A stretch of 64,000 bases of DNA from JALORV01 sp963702595 (GCA_963702595.1 CAVPDC010000022.1:310001-374000); one strand, 5' to 3'; shown: positions 44,497 to 53,736, numbered from the stretch's first letter. Program-made: numbers and translations. The notes: a model not told the origin generated them from the letters alone.

Positions 44497-45708
44497 TCAG
44501 TGAGACTGCAGCTTGCGCCGGACGATCTGCCAGGCGACGAGCCCGATGCACATCATGCCGAACGACGCCACGGCCAGCCCCAGGGTCGAATGCATCACCG
44601 CGGGTGCAAGCGCGCCTGCCACCAGCGCATTGGCTACGCTGCCAACGACCGCCTGCAGCGATGAAGCCATTCCCCGCCGCTCCGGCACGAGATCGAGCAC
44701 CAGGATCGTGACGACTGGCACCATCAGCGACCAGCCGAAGGAAAACAGCCCGATCAGCGGCAAGGCCCACCACGCCTGCGCCGTAAAGAACGCATTGGCC
44801 AGTACGTTGATGACCGACACGACGACCATGACCGTGAAGCCGTAGCGGATCTGCTTGCGTGGCTTGATGCGCCCGGCCAGCCGTCCCGACAGCCACGCGC
44901 CGCCCATGATGCCGCTGATCGTCATGCAGAAGAACCAGAAGAACTGCGTCGGCGCGAGGCCCAGCAACTCGCCGAGAAAGGCTGGCGCCGACAGCACGTA
45001 CAGGAACATGCCGTTGAATGGGATGCCGCTCGCCAGCGCCAGCAGCATGAAGTTGCGATGCCCGAGCAGCTTTGCATAACCACTGAACAGGTTGCGCGCG
45101 TTGAATGGCTGGACGTCCTTCCTGTGCAGGGTCTCGGGTAGCACGCGCCAGTTGGCGAGCCAGAGCGCGAGTCCCACTGCCGCCAGCAGCCAGAAGATCG
45201 AGCGCCAGCCGATGTGAACGTACAGCAGCCCGCCGATCATCGGTGCCACGGCCGGCGCGATGCCGAAGAAGATCGTCACCTGCGACATCACGCGCTGCGC
45301 CTGGGCCGGCGGGAACATGTCCCGGATGATCGCGCGCGATACGACGATGCCGGCCCCGGTCGCGAGGCCCTGCACGGCCCGGAACAAGATCAGCTGGCCG
45401 ATGGTCTGCGAAAGCGCGCAGCCGATCGAGGCCAACGTGAAAGCAGCCACGCCCCACAGCACGACCGGTCGCCGGCCGTAGGCGTCGGCCAACGCGCCGT
45501 GGAACAGGTTCATCGCCGCGAAGCCGAAGAGGTACGCCGACAGCGTCTGCTGCATCTGCAGCGTCGTGGCGTCGAGCGAGGTTCGGATCGTGGCGAACGC
45601 CGGCAGGTAGGTGTCGATCGCGAACGGCCCGAGCATGCCAAGGCACGCGAGCAGCAGCGAAAGCGCCCAGGCGGGAGCCTTCCACAGGTGGGCCGATTCA
45701 GGCTTCAA
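44497..45708 (-). CDS. MFS transporter, Bcr/CflA drug-resistance family
   Basis: A 403-residue, 12-helix DHA1-type proton antiporter. Helix 1 region AIDTYLPAFATI, motif A GALADAYGRRPVVLWGVAAF and AFFGIAPAVAPMIGG-like helix 5 (here FGIAPAVAPMIGGLLY) are typical of Bcr/CflA. The start is TTG at 45708; the next Met is 24 residues in and would cut the first helix. Export of a drug or metabolite is likely, with unknown substrate. It lies 73 bp downstream of the ald stop and on the same strand as ald. Confidence 0.88.
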   Translation of the reverse strand: MKPESAHLWKAPAWALSLLLACLGMLGPFAIDTYLPAFATIRTSLDATTLQMQQTLSAYLFGFAAMNLFHGALADAYGRRPVVLWGVAAFTLASIGCALSQTIGQLILFRAVQGLATGAGIVVSRAIIRDMFPPAQAQRVMSQVTIFFGIAPAVAPMIGGLLYVHIGWRSIFWLLAAVGLALWLANWRVLPETLHRKDVQPFNARNLFSGYAKLLGHRNFMLLALASGIPFNGMFLYVLSAPAFLGELLGLAPTQFFWFFCMTISGIMGGAWLSGRLAGRIKPRKQIRYGFTVMVVVSVINVLANAFFTAQAWWALPLIGLFSFGWSLMVPVVTILVLDLVPERRGMASSLQAVVGSVANALVAGALAPAVMHSTLGLAVASFGMMCIGLVAWQIVRRKLQSH

Positions 45709-45786
45709 CGGTAGGAGTCGGGAACCGCAGGCCGACGTGGCGTGCCACGCGCTGATGTCCTAAGTCTGACAAAGCGCCGGGTGGGG

Positions 45787-48306
45787 TCACGCGCGCGCCG
45801 TCGCGGAGTCGAGCGGCGCCTTCAGCGAAATCCGGGCCGCGTAGCGCTCCCCGGCGAGGTCGACCTTGTAGGTGCCGGCCTCGATCCATGCCTTGTCGGC
45901 GGCGCCGTGCGCGTTGGAGAGGATTCCGAGAGCAACCGGCTTGCCGAGCGTGTGACCGAAAGCCGCGGAGGTGACGAAGCCGGCCGGCGAGTTGTTGCGC
46001 AGGATGAGCTCGCCGCCCCAAAGGTTGGTGTGCGGCGCCTCGACCACCAGCGAGACGACGCGGCGGGCCATGGCATTGGCCCCGCCGGCGTCCTTCAGCG
46101 CCTGCAATGCTGCGCGACCGCGAAAGTCCGTTGTCTTGTCGAGCTTGACGGCAAAGGAGAGGCCCGCCTCATAGGGATTGATGTCGGGCGTCAGTTCGCG
46201 GCCCCACGCTCGGTAACCCTTTTCCAGTCGCAGCGAGTCGATCGCGTAATAGCCGGCATTGACCAGCCCGAGATCGCGTCCAGCGTCCATCAACCGCTCG
46301 TATACGCCGACCGCGAACTCCACCGGTGTGTACAGTTCCCAGCCGAGCTCGCCGACGTAAGTGAGTCGCGTGGCGCCCACCGTCGCATAGCCGAGGTCGA
46401 TCTCCTGCGACGAGCCGAACGGGAACGCATCGTTGCCGAAGTGGGCGGTCGAAACGCGGCTCAGCAGTTCGCGCGATTGCGGACCCATCACTGCCAGCAT
46501 CGCGAACATCGATGTGACCTCGGTGACGGTTGCGCGCCAGTCGCGCGCGCGCAACGCGCGTTCGATGACGTCGCGGTCGCGTACTGCCGAGCCCGAACTG
46601 GTGACGACCATGAACTGCTCGTCATCAAGGCAGGTGATCGTGAAATCGCTTTCAAAGCCGCCGCGCTCGTTGAGCATGCCCGTGTACACAGTGTCGCCTG
46701 GAGTCCTCGGCACGTCGTTGGCGACCAGCCACTGCAACGCGGTCCAGGCGTCCGGTCCCTGTACCAGCAGCTTGGCGAACGAACTCATGTCGAACACGGC
46801 CACCGCTTCGCGACAGGCGCGGTGTTCGGCGGCGACCCACGGGTGCCAGTTCTGGTGGCCCCAGCCGTATTCGATCGCTGCTTGTGCTGGCGAAGGTGCG
46901 AAGAAGTTGGCGCGCTCCCATCCCATCTTCGAACCGAAGCACGCGTTTGCGTCGCGCAGATGCGCATACAGCGGCGAACGCCGGAACGGGCGGGCCGACT
47001 CCAGTTCACGGTTGGGCCACGGCATCTTGTAGTGCATGCCGAGCACCTCGGCGATCCGGTCCGGCAGCCAGGTCTCGTTCGCGTTGAAGCGCGCGAAGCG
47101 GCGGATGTCGACTGGCCACAGGTCGAGTGTCGGCTCGCCGCCGATGATCCACTCGGCGAGCGCCTTGCCGGCGCCGCCGCCCGAGGCGATGCCCATCGAA
47201 TTGAAGCCGCAGCCGACGTACAGGTTGTCGATGCCGGGCGCGGGGCCGAGGATGAAGTTGTTGTCGGCGGTGAACGACTCGGGGCCGTTGTAGAACTGCT
47301 TGACCTGGGCCTGCTCGAGTGCCGGCACGCGGATCATCGCGTTGTCGAGCAGGATCTGGAAAGCGTCCCAGTTGTCCGGCAGCAGCTGGAACTCGAAGTT
47401 CTCCGGGATGCCACCGCGGTGCTGCGCACTTTGCAGCCAGGGCGTGGCGTGCGGCTCGAAGCCCCCCATCAGCAATCCGCCCACTTCTTCCTTGAAGTAG
47501 ATGTAGCCGTCCGGGTCGCGCATCACCGGCAGGTCGCGATGCACGCCGGGGACCGTGTCGGTGACGATGTAATAGTGCTCGCAGGAAAAGAGCGGCACGG
47601 CGACGCCGAGCTTGCGTCCGAGTGCGCGCGACCACTGTCCGCCGGTGAGCACGACGATGTCGGCGGCGATGCGCCCGGATTCCCCGGCCTTGTTGATCCA
47701 CTCGAGCTGCGAGATACGCTTGCTGCCGCCGGACTGCGTCACGGCGCCGGTGACCCGCGTGCCTTCGCAGATCTTCACGCCGCGATTACGCGCGCCCTTC
47801 GCGAGCGCGAGGGTCAGGTCGGCCGGATTGGCCTTGCCGTCGCCGGGCAGCCACACGGCACCCTTGAGATCGGCGGTCGCCATGATCGGGTAGAGATCGC
47901 CTGCCTCGCTTGCCGAGATAACGTCGCAGGTCACGCCGTAGGCCTGCGCCACGGCGGCGGTGCGCTTCAGCTGCACCATGCGGTTGTCGGTGCGCGCCAC
48001 CGCCAGCGAGCCGCACTGCTTCCAGCCGGTGGAAAGTCCCGTTTCCGCTTCGAGGCGTGAGTACAGATCGGTCGAGTAGCGGACGAGCCGCGTCATGCTC
48101 TCGTGATTGCGCAGCTGGCCGACGAGCCCCGCGGCATGCCAAGTTGTGCCCGACGTCAGCCGCCCCTGCTCGAGCAGCACGACGTCGGTCTCCCCGAACG
48201 AACTGAGGTGGTAGGCGACCGAGCACCCCATGATCCCGCCCCCGATCACCACGATCCGTGCCGCCTGCGGCGGCCGGATTTGCGTCGTCAGTGCCTCGTC
48301 TGCCAC
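45787..48306 (-). CDS. FAD-dependent oxidoreductase with GcvT domain (dimethylglycine/sarcosine dehydrogenase family)
   Basis: An 839-residue protein. The N-terminal DAO-type FAD domain has IVVIGGGIMGCSVAYHLSSF and SGTTWHAAGLVGQL, where the His is the usual covalent flavin site. After about residue 450 come GcvT-type folate-binding and C-terminal barrel domains (SFAKLLVQGPDAWTAL, GYYAIDSLRLEKGYRAWGRE). The family oxidatively demethylates methylated amines, passing one-carbon units to tetrahydrofolate. The substrate is not deducible; dimethylglycine and sarcosine are the best guesses. The start is GTG 48306 with AGAGGAG upstream. It is the last gene of a five-gene leftward operon. Confidence 0.88.
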   Translation of the reverse strand: MADEALTTQIRPPQAARIVVIGGGIMGCSVAYHLSSFGETDVVLLEQGRLTSGTTWHAAGLVGQLRNHESMTRLVRYSTDLYSRLEAETGLSTGWKQCGSLAVARTDNRMVQLKRTAAVAQAYGVTCDVISASEAGDLYPIMATADLKGAVWLPGDGKANPADLTLALAKGARNRGVKICEGTRVTGAVTQSGGSKRISQLEWINKAGESGRIAADIVVLTGGQWSRALGRKLGVAVPLFSCEHYYIVTDTVPGVHRDLPVMRDPDGYIYFKEEVGGLLMGGFEPHATPWLQSAQHRGGIPENFEFQLLPDNWDAFQILLDNAMIRVPALEQAQVKQFYNGPESFTADNNFILGPAPGIDNLYVGCGFNSMGIASGGGAGKALAEWIIGGEPTLDLWPVDIRRFARFNANETWLPDRIAEVLGMHYKMPWPNRELESARPFRRSPLYAHLRDANACFGSKMGWERANFFAPSPAQAAIEYGWGHQNWHPWVAAEHRACREAVAVFDMSSFAKLLVQGPDAWTALQWLVANDVPRTPGDTVYTGMLNERGGFESDFTITCLDDEQFMVVTSSGSAVRDRDVIERALRARDWRATVTEVTSMFAMLAVMGPQSRELLSRVSTAHFGNDAFPFGSSQEIDLGYATVGATRLTYVGELGWELYTPVEFAVGVYERLMDAGRDLGLVNAGYYAIDSLRLEKGYRAWGRELTPDINPYEAGLSFAVKLDKTTDFRGRAALQALKDAGGANAMARRVVSLVVEAPHTNLWGGELILRNNSPAGFVTSAAFGHTLGKPVALGILSNAHGAADKAWIEAGTYKVDLAGERYAARISLKAPLDSATARA

Positions 48307-48335
48307 CTCGATCTCCTCTTCTTGCCGTTGTCCTG

Positions 48336-48447
48336 CGGGCGGAGCGCACGGCCGCTCCGAAGCGAGCCCGTCAGATTAGGCTTTGCGGCCGCGCAGCGGC
48401 CGTGCCGCGAGCGATGCACGTGCGACCCGAAGGGTCGCGTACATCGC
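48336..48447 (+). repeat. Two-hairpin dispersed element, copy C (inverted)
   Basis: A diverged third copy, reading on the plus strand, opposite to the flanking genes. Hairpin 1 (48336-48370) is closed by CGGGC/GCCCG and contains GGCCGCTCCGAAGC, matching the GGCCGCCCGAAGC of copy A. Hairpin 2 (48411-48447) has the core CACGTGCGACCC-gaa-GGGTCGCGTA inside a different but perfect outer stem, GCGATG/CATCGC. An extra hairpin, CGGCCGC-gca-GCGGCCG (48386-48402), lies between them. It fills the gap between the aldehyde dehydrogenase stop and the GcvT-domain gene start. Confidence 0.7.
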
Positions 48448-48452
48448 GAGCG

Positions 48453-49817
48453 CTACGACTTCAGGTGCCACGCCTTCGGCCGCGTGAAAGTCTCGATCCC
48501 GTAGGTCGACAAGGTGAGACCGACGCCCGAGTGTCCGACGCCGCTCCACGGCAACCGCGGGCTCACGCGGTCACAGCAGTTCCAGTAGACCGAGCCTGCA
48601 TGCACCTGCGCGAGGATACGGTGGGCACGCGCTTCGTCCTTCGTGTAGACGCCCGCCGTCAGGCCGTACTCGGTGTGGTTCATCAACCGAATCGCTTCAT
48701 CGTCGTCCGCCACCTTCTGGATGCCGATGATCGGCCCGAAGCTCTCCTCGCGCATCAGGTCCATCGAGTGATCGACCTGGCTGAACACCGTCGGCTCGAA
48801 CCAGTTGCCGGGGCCTGGCAGGCGGTGTCCGCCGACCAGCAGTTTCGCGCCCTTGGCGAGCGCATCGGCGACCTGCCGGTCCAGCACGTCGAGCTGGGGC
48901 GCGCGCGTCAGGGGGCCGATGTAGGCCGCTTCGTCGGTCGGCTCGCTGATCGTGAAGGCGCGCACTTCCTTGACGAAGGCCTCGACGAAAGCGTCGTGGA
49001 TCTTCGCGTGAACGTAGATGCGCTCGACCGAGCAGCAACTCTGGCCCGTGTTGTACATCGCGCCGTCGGCGAGCGAGGCGGCAGCGGCCGCGATATCGAC
49101 GTCTTCGCAGACGTAGGTCGGATCCTTGCCACCGAGCTCCAGCTGCAGCTTGATCATGCGCGGCCCGATGGTTTGCGCGATCTTCGCGCCGGTCGCGTGA
49201 GAGCCCGTGAAGAACACGCCGTCGACCGGCTGCACCAGCAGAGCGGAACCTACCGTACCACCGCCGACCAGCACCTTGAATGCGTCCTGCGGCACGCCGG
49301 AAATGTGCAGCAGTTGGCCGATCTCGAGTCCCGTCAGCGTGGCGTGTTCCGAAGGCTTGTAGAGCACCGCATTGCCGGTGATCAGCGCTGGCACGAATAC
49401 GTTGGCGCCGACGAAGTACGGGTAGTTCCATGCAGAAATATTGGCGATGACGCCGAGTGGCTCGTGCGTGATCAGTTCGCGCATTCCGCCTTCATCGAAG
49501 ACCTGGCGCGGCGCGAGCGTGCGCTCTGATTCTGCGAGGAAGAAGTCGATGCGCCCCAGCAAACCGTTCAGCTCGTTGCGCGATTGCCGGATTGGCTTGC
49601 CGACTTCCGACGTGAGTATCGCGGCCAGTCGCTCGAGTTCCCGCAGCAGTTCGGCCCGAAAGCGGCGTATTGCCTCCAGCCGCACCGCAAGCGGCTGCGT
49701 TGCCCACCCGGGCTGGGCGGCACGCGCAGCGAGGTACGCGGACGCGACGGCGTCGGGCGTGTGTTCGGCCAGTTCGGCAATGACGCGGCCGTTCGCGGGA
49801 TTGGTGACGATCAGCAT
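48453..49817 (-). CDS. Aldehyde dehydrogenase family protein
   Basis: A 454-residue NAD(P)-dependent aldehyde dehydrogenase. I start at ATG 49815-49817 (MLIVTNPANGRVIAEL); the longer frame overlaps the hydrolase gene too far. Motifs are ISAWNYPYFVGANVFVPAL, FTGSHATGAKIAQ, the base Glu in QLELGGKDPTYV, the nucleophile Cys in GQSCCSVERIYV and MREESFGPIIGIQ. It overlaps the gamma-glutamyl hydrolase gene by 7 bp. It probably oxidises the aldehyde formed from an amine by this operon. Confidence 0.92.
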   Translation of the reverse strand: MLIVTNPANGRVIAELAEHTPDAVASAYLAARAAQPGWATQPLAVRLEAIRRFRAELLRELERLAAILTSEVGKPIRQSRNELNGLLGRIDFFLAESERTLAPRQVFDEGGMRELITHEPLGVIANISAWNYPYFVGANVFVPALITGNAVLYKPSEHATLTGLEIGQLLHISGVPQDAFKVLVGGGTVGSALLVQPVDGVFFTGSHATGAKIAQTIGPRMIKLQLELGGKDPTYVCEDVDIAAAAASLADGAMYNTGQSCCSVERIYVHAKIHDAFVEAFVKEVRAFTISEPTDEAAYIGPLTRAPQLDVLDRQVADALAKGAKLLVGGHRLPGPGNWFEPTVFSQVDHSMDLMREESFGPIIGIQKVADDDEAIRLMNHTEYGLTAGVYTKDEARAHRILAQVHAGSVYWNCCDRVSPRLPWSGVGHSGVGLTLSTYGIETFTRPKAWHLKS

Positions 49818-50644
49818 GGAACCTTGGTTGCGTTTCGAGCGGCGCGTGCCGCCGCAAGGAAATCGGACAGCAGGGGTTCGCCGGCCAGGATGGCAGCGTT
49901 GTTCCAGTCGTGAAACTCGGGGTGCCACTGCACGGCCGCGACATACGACTTCACGGGGCCGCGGGCATTGTGGCGGATGGCCTCGATCACGCCGTCATTC
50001 GGACAGCGCGCCTCGATCTCGAAGTACGGCGCGAGATCCTTGATGCCCTGATGGTGCACGCTGTTCACCACGTAATGCGGCGAAGGGCGATCCGGCGCCT
50101 TGAACCCTGGGTGCGGATACAGCTCGGCGAGACGAGTCCCGGGCACGACTTCGATCGTGTGGAAGTTCTGGTCATACAGTTTGGCGTTGCGATGCTCGAT
50201 GGCGCCGGGCAATTGCGTGGCGATGTCCTGGTAAAGCGTGCCGCCGAATGCGACATTGATCACCTGCAGTCCGCGACAGATGCCGAGCACCGGCTTGCCG
50301 GCGTCGATGAAGGCGCGTAGCAGGGCTATCTCGTACTGGTCGCGGATGCGATCGCCGGTCCATTCCGGCCGCAGCGGCTCCTCGCCGTAACTGCCGGGCC
50401 ACATGTCGGAGCCTCCCTCCAGCACGAGCCCATCCAGCAGTTCCGCGTAATCGGCGAGCGTGACATCGCCTCGCTGCGTCGGTCCCTCCGGCGAGGGGAT
50501 CACCACCGCCAGCGCGCCCGACGACTGCACCCAGTGCACGATCGACTGTTCAACGTACTGCAGCGTCTTGCCAGTGAAGATCGGGCGCGCCGGATCCGCA
50601 TGAAAAAAACACGCCGAAATGCCGATCTTCGGGCGTGAGGTCAC
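49811..50644 (-). CDS. Class I glutamine amidotransferase-like gamma-glutamyl hydrolase (PuuD family)
   Basis: A 277-residue cytosolic hydrolase of the gamma-glutamyl-GABA hydrolase family. The nucleophile Cys is in VLGICRGLQVINVAFGGTLY, and the catalytic His/Glu are in VQWHPEFHDW. SVHHQGIKDLAPYFEIEARC precedes them. PuuD releases the amine-derived acid from gamma-glutamyl intermediates in putrescine catabolism. The aldehyde dehydrogenase next door fits that logic, but the glutamyl ligase (PuuA) is not seen here. It starts with GTG 50644, inside a 15-bp palindrome (50642-50656). Confidence 0.87.
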   Translation of the reverse strand: MTSRPKIGISACFFHADPARPIFTGKTLQYVEQSIVHWVQSSGALAVVIPSPEGPTQRGDVTLADYAELLDGLVLEGGSDMWPGSYGEEPLRPEWTGDRIRDQYEIALLRAFIDAGKPVLGICRGLQVINVAFGGTLYQDIATQLPGAIEHRNAKLYDQNFHTIEVVPGTRLAELYPHPGFKAPDRPSPHYVVNSVHHQGIKDLAPYFEIEARCPNDGVIEAIRHNARGPVKSYVAAVQWHPEFHDWNNAAILAGEPLLSDFLAAARAARNATKVPC

Positions 50645-50719
50645 GGTGCCACCGTGGCGCGGCGTGCCGTCCCAACTGGCGCGCGCGAGCCCTGCTTCGG
50701 GCGACCGGGCCGAGGGCTC
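50642..50719 (-). repeat. Two-hairpin dispersed element, copy D (degenerate)
   Basis: Hairpin 1 (50687-50719) has a perfect 7-bp stem GAGCCCT/AGGGCTC. Its loop contains GCTTCGGGCGACCGGGC on the plus strand, differing from copy A (GCTTCGGGCGGCCGGGC) by one base. The copy A hairpin 2 core is not conserved. In its place is the palindrome CACGGTGCCACCGTG (50642-50656), which includes the GTG start codon of the hydrolase gene. The element lies between the Fe-alcohol dehydrogenase stop and that start. Confidence 0.55.
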
Positions 50720-51854
50720 ATCCGTACGCCTCCTCGAAGAAGCGTTGGAAGTCCGCGTCGGTGCACTTGCGCGGATTGGTCTGGTGGCAGGTGTCCCTGA
50801 CCGCGAGCTCGACGAGCCGCGGAAACTGTTCGCGCTTTACTCCGGCGGCGCCAAGCGAGGGCGTGATGCCGATCTCGCGTTTCAGCCGCGTCAGCCACGG
50901 GACGAAGTCCGCGGCGGAGGCAAGGCCCGCAACGTGCGCGAGTTCGGCAAATTTGGATGGCACCGCTTCCGCATTGAAGCGCATGACCGGCTCGAGCATC
51001 AGCGCGTTGGCGAGCCCGTGGTGGAGGTCGCACACCGCACCGAGCGCGTGCGCGCACGAGTGCACTGCGCCAAGGTCCTTCTGGAATGCAATCGCGCCCA
51101 TCATCGACGCCATCATCATGTCGGCGCGGGCCGAAAGGTTCCGGCCGTCCCGAACCGCCAGCGGCAGCGCGCGCGCGGCGATGCGCGCGCCTTCTAGTGC
51201 GATGCCGTCGCACAGCGGGTGGTAGGCCGGCGAGAGATAGCTCTCGATGTTGTGCGTCAATGCGTCCATGCCGGTGGCGGCCGTCACCGCCGGCGGGAGC
51301 CCGAGCGTCAGCTCCGGGTCGGCGAACACTTCACGTGCCAGCAGCTTCGGCGAGAAAACGACGCGTTTCACGTGCGTGTCGTCTTCGCTGACGACGCTCG
51401 AGCGGCCGACCTCGGAGCCGGTCCCGCTGGTCGTCGGCAGCGCGAAGAAGGGCGGCAGCGGGTTCACCAGCGGCCGTACCTGCGGATGGTCCCACGCGTA
51501 CTCGATGACGTCGCCGTCGTGCACCGCCATCGCGGCCACCACCTTCGCAACGTCGAGCGCCGCGCCGCCGCCGAAGCCGATGACGCAATCCGCGCGGTGG
51601 GCCTTGAACGCTGCCACGCCAAGCGACACCTGCGACGCGACCGGATTGCCGTGCACGCCCGAGTAGACGCCGGTGTCGAGTCCGGTGTGCAGGTGGTGCA
51701 GGAACTCGGAGAGCACCGGCAGCGTGGCCAGGCCGCGGTCGGTCACGACCAGTGGACGCCGCAGGCCCAGCTCGCGCAGGTGCACGCCGACCAGCTTGCG
51801 TACGCCGGGGCCAAAGTGAATCATCGTCGGGAAGGAGAAGCGGGAAATCGACAT
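50718..51854 (-). CDS. Iron-containing alcohol dehydrogenase
   Basis: A 378-residue group III metal-dependent alcohol dehydrogenase. The NAD-binding glycine motif is CVIGFGGGAALDVAKVV. PTTSGTGSEVGRSSVV follows, and the metal site is in HSCAHALGAVCDLHHGLANA, with DALTHNIESYLSP before it. I start at ATG 51852-51854. It starts 4 bp after the binding-protein stop, and its own stop is followed by repeat D. It likely acts on an alcohol or amino-alcohol handled by the same operon; the substrate is unknown. Confidence 0.92.
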   Translation of the reverse strand: MSISRFSFPTMIHFGPGVRKLVGVHLRELGLRRPLVVTDRGLATLPVLSEFLHHLHTGLDTGVYSGVHGNPVASQVSLGVAAFKAHRADCVIGFGGGAALDVAKVVAAMAVHDGDVIEYAWDHPQVRPLVNPLPPFFALPTTSGTGSEVGRSSVVSEDDTHVKRVVFSPKLLAREVFADPELTLGLPPAVTAATGMDALTHNIESYLSPAYHPLCDGIALEGARIAARALPLAVRDGRNLSARADMMMASMMGAIAFQKDLGAVHSCAHALGAVCDLHHGLANALMLEPVMRFNAEAVPSKFAELAHVAGLASAADFVPWLTRLKREIGITPSLGAAGVKREQFPRLVELAVRDTCHQTNPRKCTDADFQRFFEEAYG

Positions 51855-51858
51855 GGTG

Positions 51859-53478
51859 TCAGGGCGCCTTTGAAGATCCGTCGATGCGCACCCAGCGCAG
51901 TTCGAGCACGTCGCTGGGCCACATCGCAACCTCGATGCTTGGCCGCATGACCCACGCGAGCGTGCGGCGGTACAGTGGAATCAGCGGCAGGTCATCGTGC
52001 ATCAGACGCAGCGCTTCGCCGACCATGCGGCGTCGGGTGGCGAGATCGGGCTCCACGCGGATGCCGTCGATCACCGCGTCAAGCGTCGGGTTCGAGTAAC
52101 GCCCGCCATTGAACTGACCGCTGCCGGCGCCGTCGTGCGACCGCACGATCGAGTTCAACGTGGCCCAGGGGTCGGCCCCGGGCGACCAGCCGAACTCGAA
52201 GAAGCTCGTGTTGGCCTGGGTCAGCTTCGGGAAGAAGGTGGCACTGGGCGACGGCTGGAAATTGACGCGGATGTTCACCTGCGCCAGCATCGCGGCGATC
52301 GCCTGGCACACGGCGGCGCGGAACGTCACGTTGACGCAATCGAGCGTCACTGCGAAGCCGTCTTCATAGCCGGCCTGCTTCAGCAGCGCGCGAGCGGCCG
52401 CCGGATCGTAGGGCAGGCGCTTCTCGAGTTCCGGCACGTGGCCGTCAACCAGCTTGGAAATGTGCGAACCGGCTGGCACCGCCTGGCCGCGCAGCACCTT
52501 GCCGATGATCAGGTTGATGTCGATCGCGTGCGCCACCGCGCGGCGCACGCGTAGGTCCTTGAACGGATTGCCACGCGCGGTGCCGTGCTGCAGTTCGCCG
52601 CGACTCTGGTCGAAGCCGAGATACTGGGTGCCGATGTCGGTCGTTTCCGTCAGCTTCAGCGTCTTGTCCTGCCGGAGCCGTGCGACGTCCTGGAACGGCG
52701 GGTCGATCGCGAAGTCGACCTGGCCTGACGCAAGCGCCGCCAGCCGTGTCGCGTCCGACTGGATCACGATGTAAACGGCCTCCTGCACGTTGCCGGTGCC
52801 CTTCGTTGACCAGCCCCACCAGTCAGGGTTGCGGACCAGCACGGTGCGCTGGTCCGGCTCGTAGCTCTTGAGTCGGTACGGCCCGGTGCCGTTGGCATGG
52901 CGCACCGCGTAGGTTTCCTGTTTGGCGTTGTAATCCTGCGGCAACTGGACCCCGTGCTTCTCGGCCCAGGCCTTGCTCATGATTGCAATCAGCCACAACT
53001 TCTGCGGCAGCACCGCGTCGGGCGCCGCCGTCAGGATGTCGACCGTCAGCGGATCGACCTTGCGCGCGCCGGTCACGCCGCGCAACTGGAAGGTGCGTTG
53101 TGAGGTCTTCGCGAGCGCACGCTCGATCGAGAACACGACATCGTCGGCCGTCAGCGGCGTGCCATCATGAAAGCGGACGCCGGGGCGCAGCTGGAAGCGC
53201 CAGGTCTTGGCGTCGATTGCCTTCCACGCCGTGGCCAACGAAGGTTCGAGGCCGAAGTCGCGGTCGCGATTGATAAGGCCCTCGTAGATCTGCGTCACGA
53301 CCCGGGTCTGGTAGACGAGTGCGAGCGCGTGTGGATCGAGCGAGTTGGGATCGAACGCGCTCGCGTAGCGCAGTGTCTGCGCCGTCGAGGTCGATGCCGT
53401 TGCAGCGATTGCGAGCGCCAGCAGTGCCGCCAGCGCTGCGTTCTGCAGCGCGCTGCAAGTCTGCTTGATGAGACCCAT
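51859..53478 (-). CDS. ABC transporter substrate-binding protein (family 5, peptide/opine type)
   Basis: A 539-residue periplasmic binding protein. It has a signal peptide (ALAALLALAIAATASTSTAQ) and then the family-5 pattern LRYASAFDPNSLDPHALALV. Conserved stretches are GVRFHDGTPLTADDVVFSIE and DLRVRRAVAHAIDINLIIGK. It heads the leftward operon, but no permease or ATPase genes accompany it, so the membrane parts must be elsewhere. Ligands of this class include peptides, opines and small amines. It diverges from the UspA-hemerythrin gene. Confidence 0.92.
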   Translation of the reverse strand: MGLIKQTCSALQNAALAALLALAIAATASTSTAQTLRYASAFDPNSLDPHALALVYQTRVVTQIYEGLINRDRDFGLEPSLATAWKAIDAKTWRFQLRPGVRFHDGTPLTADDVVFSIERALAKTSQRTFQLRGVTGARKVDPLTVDILTAAPDAVLPQKLWLIAIMSKAWAEKHGVQLPQDYNAKQETYAVRHANGTGPYRLKSYEPDQRTVLVRNPDWWGWSTKGTGNVQEAVYIVIQSDATRLAALASGQVDFAIDPPFQDVARLRQDKTLKLTETTDIGTQYLGFDQSRGELQHGTARGNPFKDLRVRRAVAHAIDINLIIGKVLRGQAVPAGSHISKLVDGHVPELEKRLPYDPAAARALLKQAGYEDGFAVTLDCVNVTFRAAVCQAIAAMLAQVNIRVNFQPSPSATFFPKLTQANTSFFEFGWSPGADPWATLNSIVRSHDGAGSGQFNGGRYSNPTLDAVIDGIRVEPDLATRRRMVGEALRLMHDDLPLIPLYRRTLAWVMRPSIEVAMWPSDVLELRWVRIDGSSKAP

Positions 53479-53736
53479 CAGTCTTTGTGATCAAGGTTGT
53501 GCCGGAACAACGCTGACTATAGGGCATGGGGACATGGAGGCCACCGATCGGTCGACGGTGCCAGCACGGGGCCGGTTCCCGCTCTGGCGGAGTGCCGCGA
53601 TGCGCTGCCCGCCGGGCGCCGAGGCGACAAATTGAGGCGGGAAATGCGACGAACCCTTCTAATTTTTCTTGATCAACAACGGGTTGGCGGCATATCACGT
53701 GTAGCAGCCTGTAGGCAGCAACCAAGGAGCGTCACC

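Noticed and set aside
53671..53684. Possible FNR/Anr site upstream of the UspA-hemerythrin gene
   Set aside because: TTGAT is present, but the second half-site reads AACGG rather than ATCAA. It is too weak to call.
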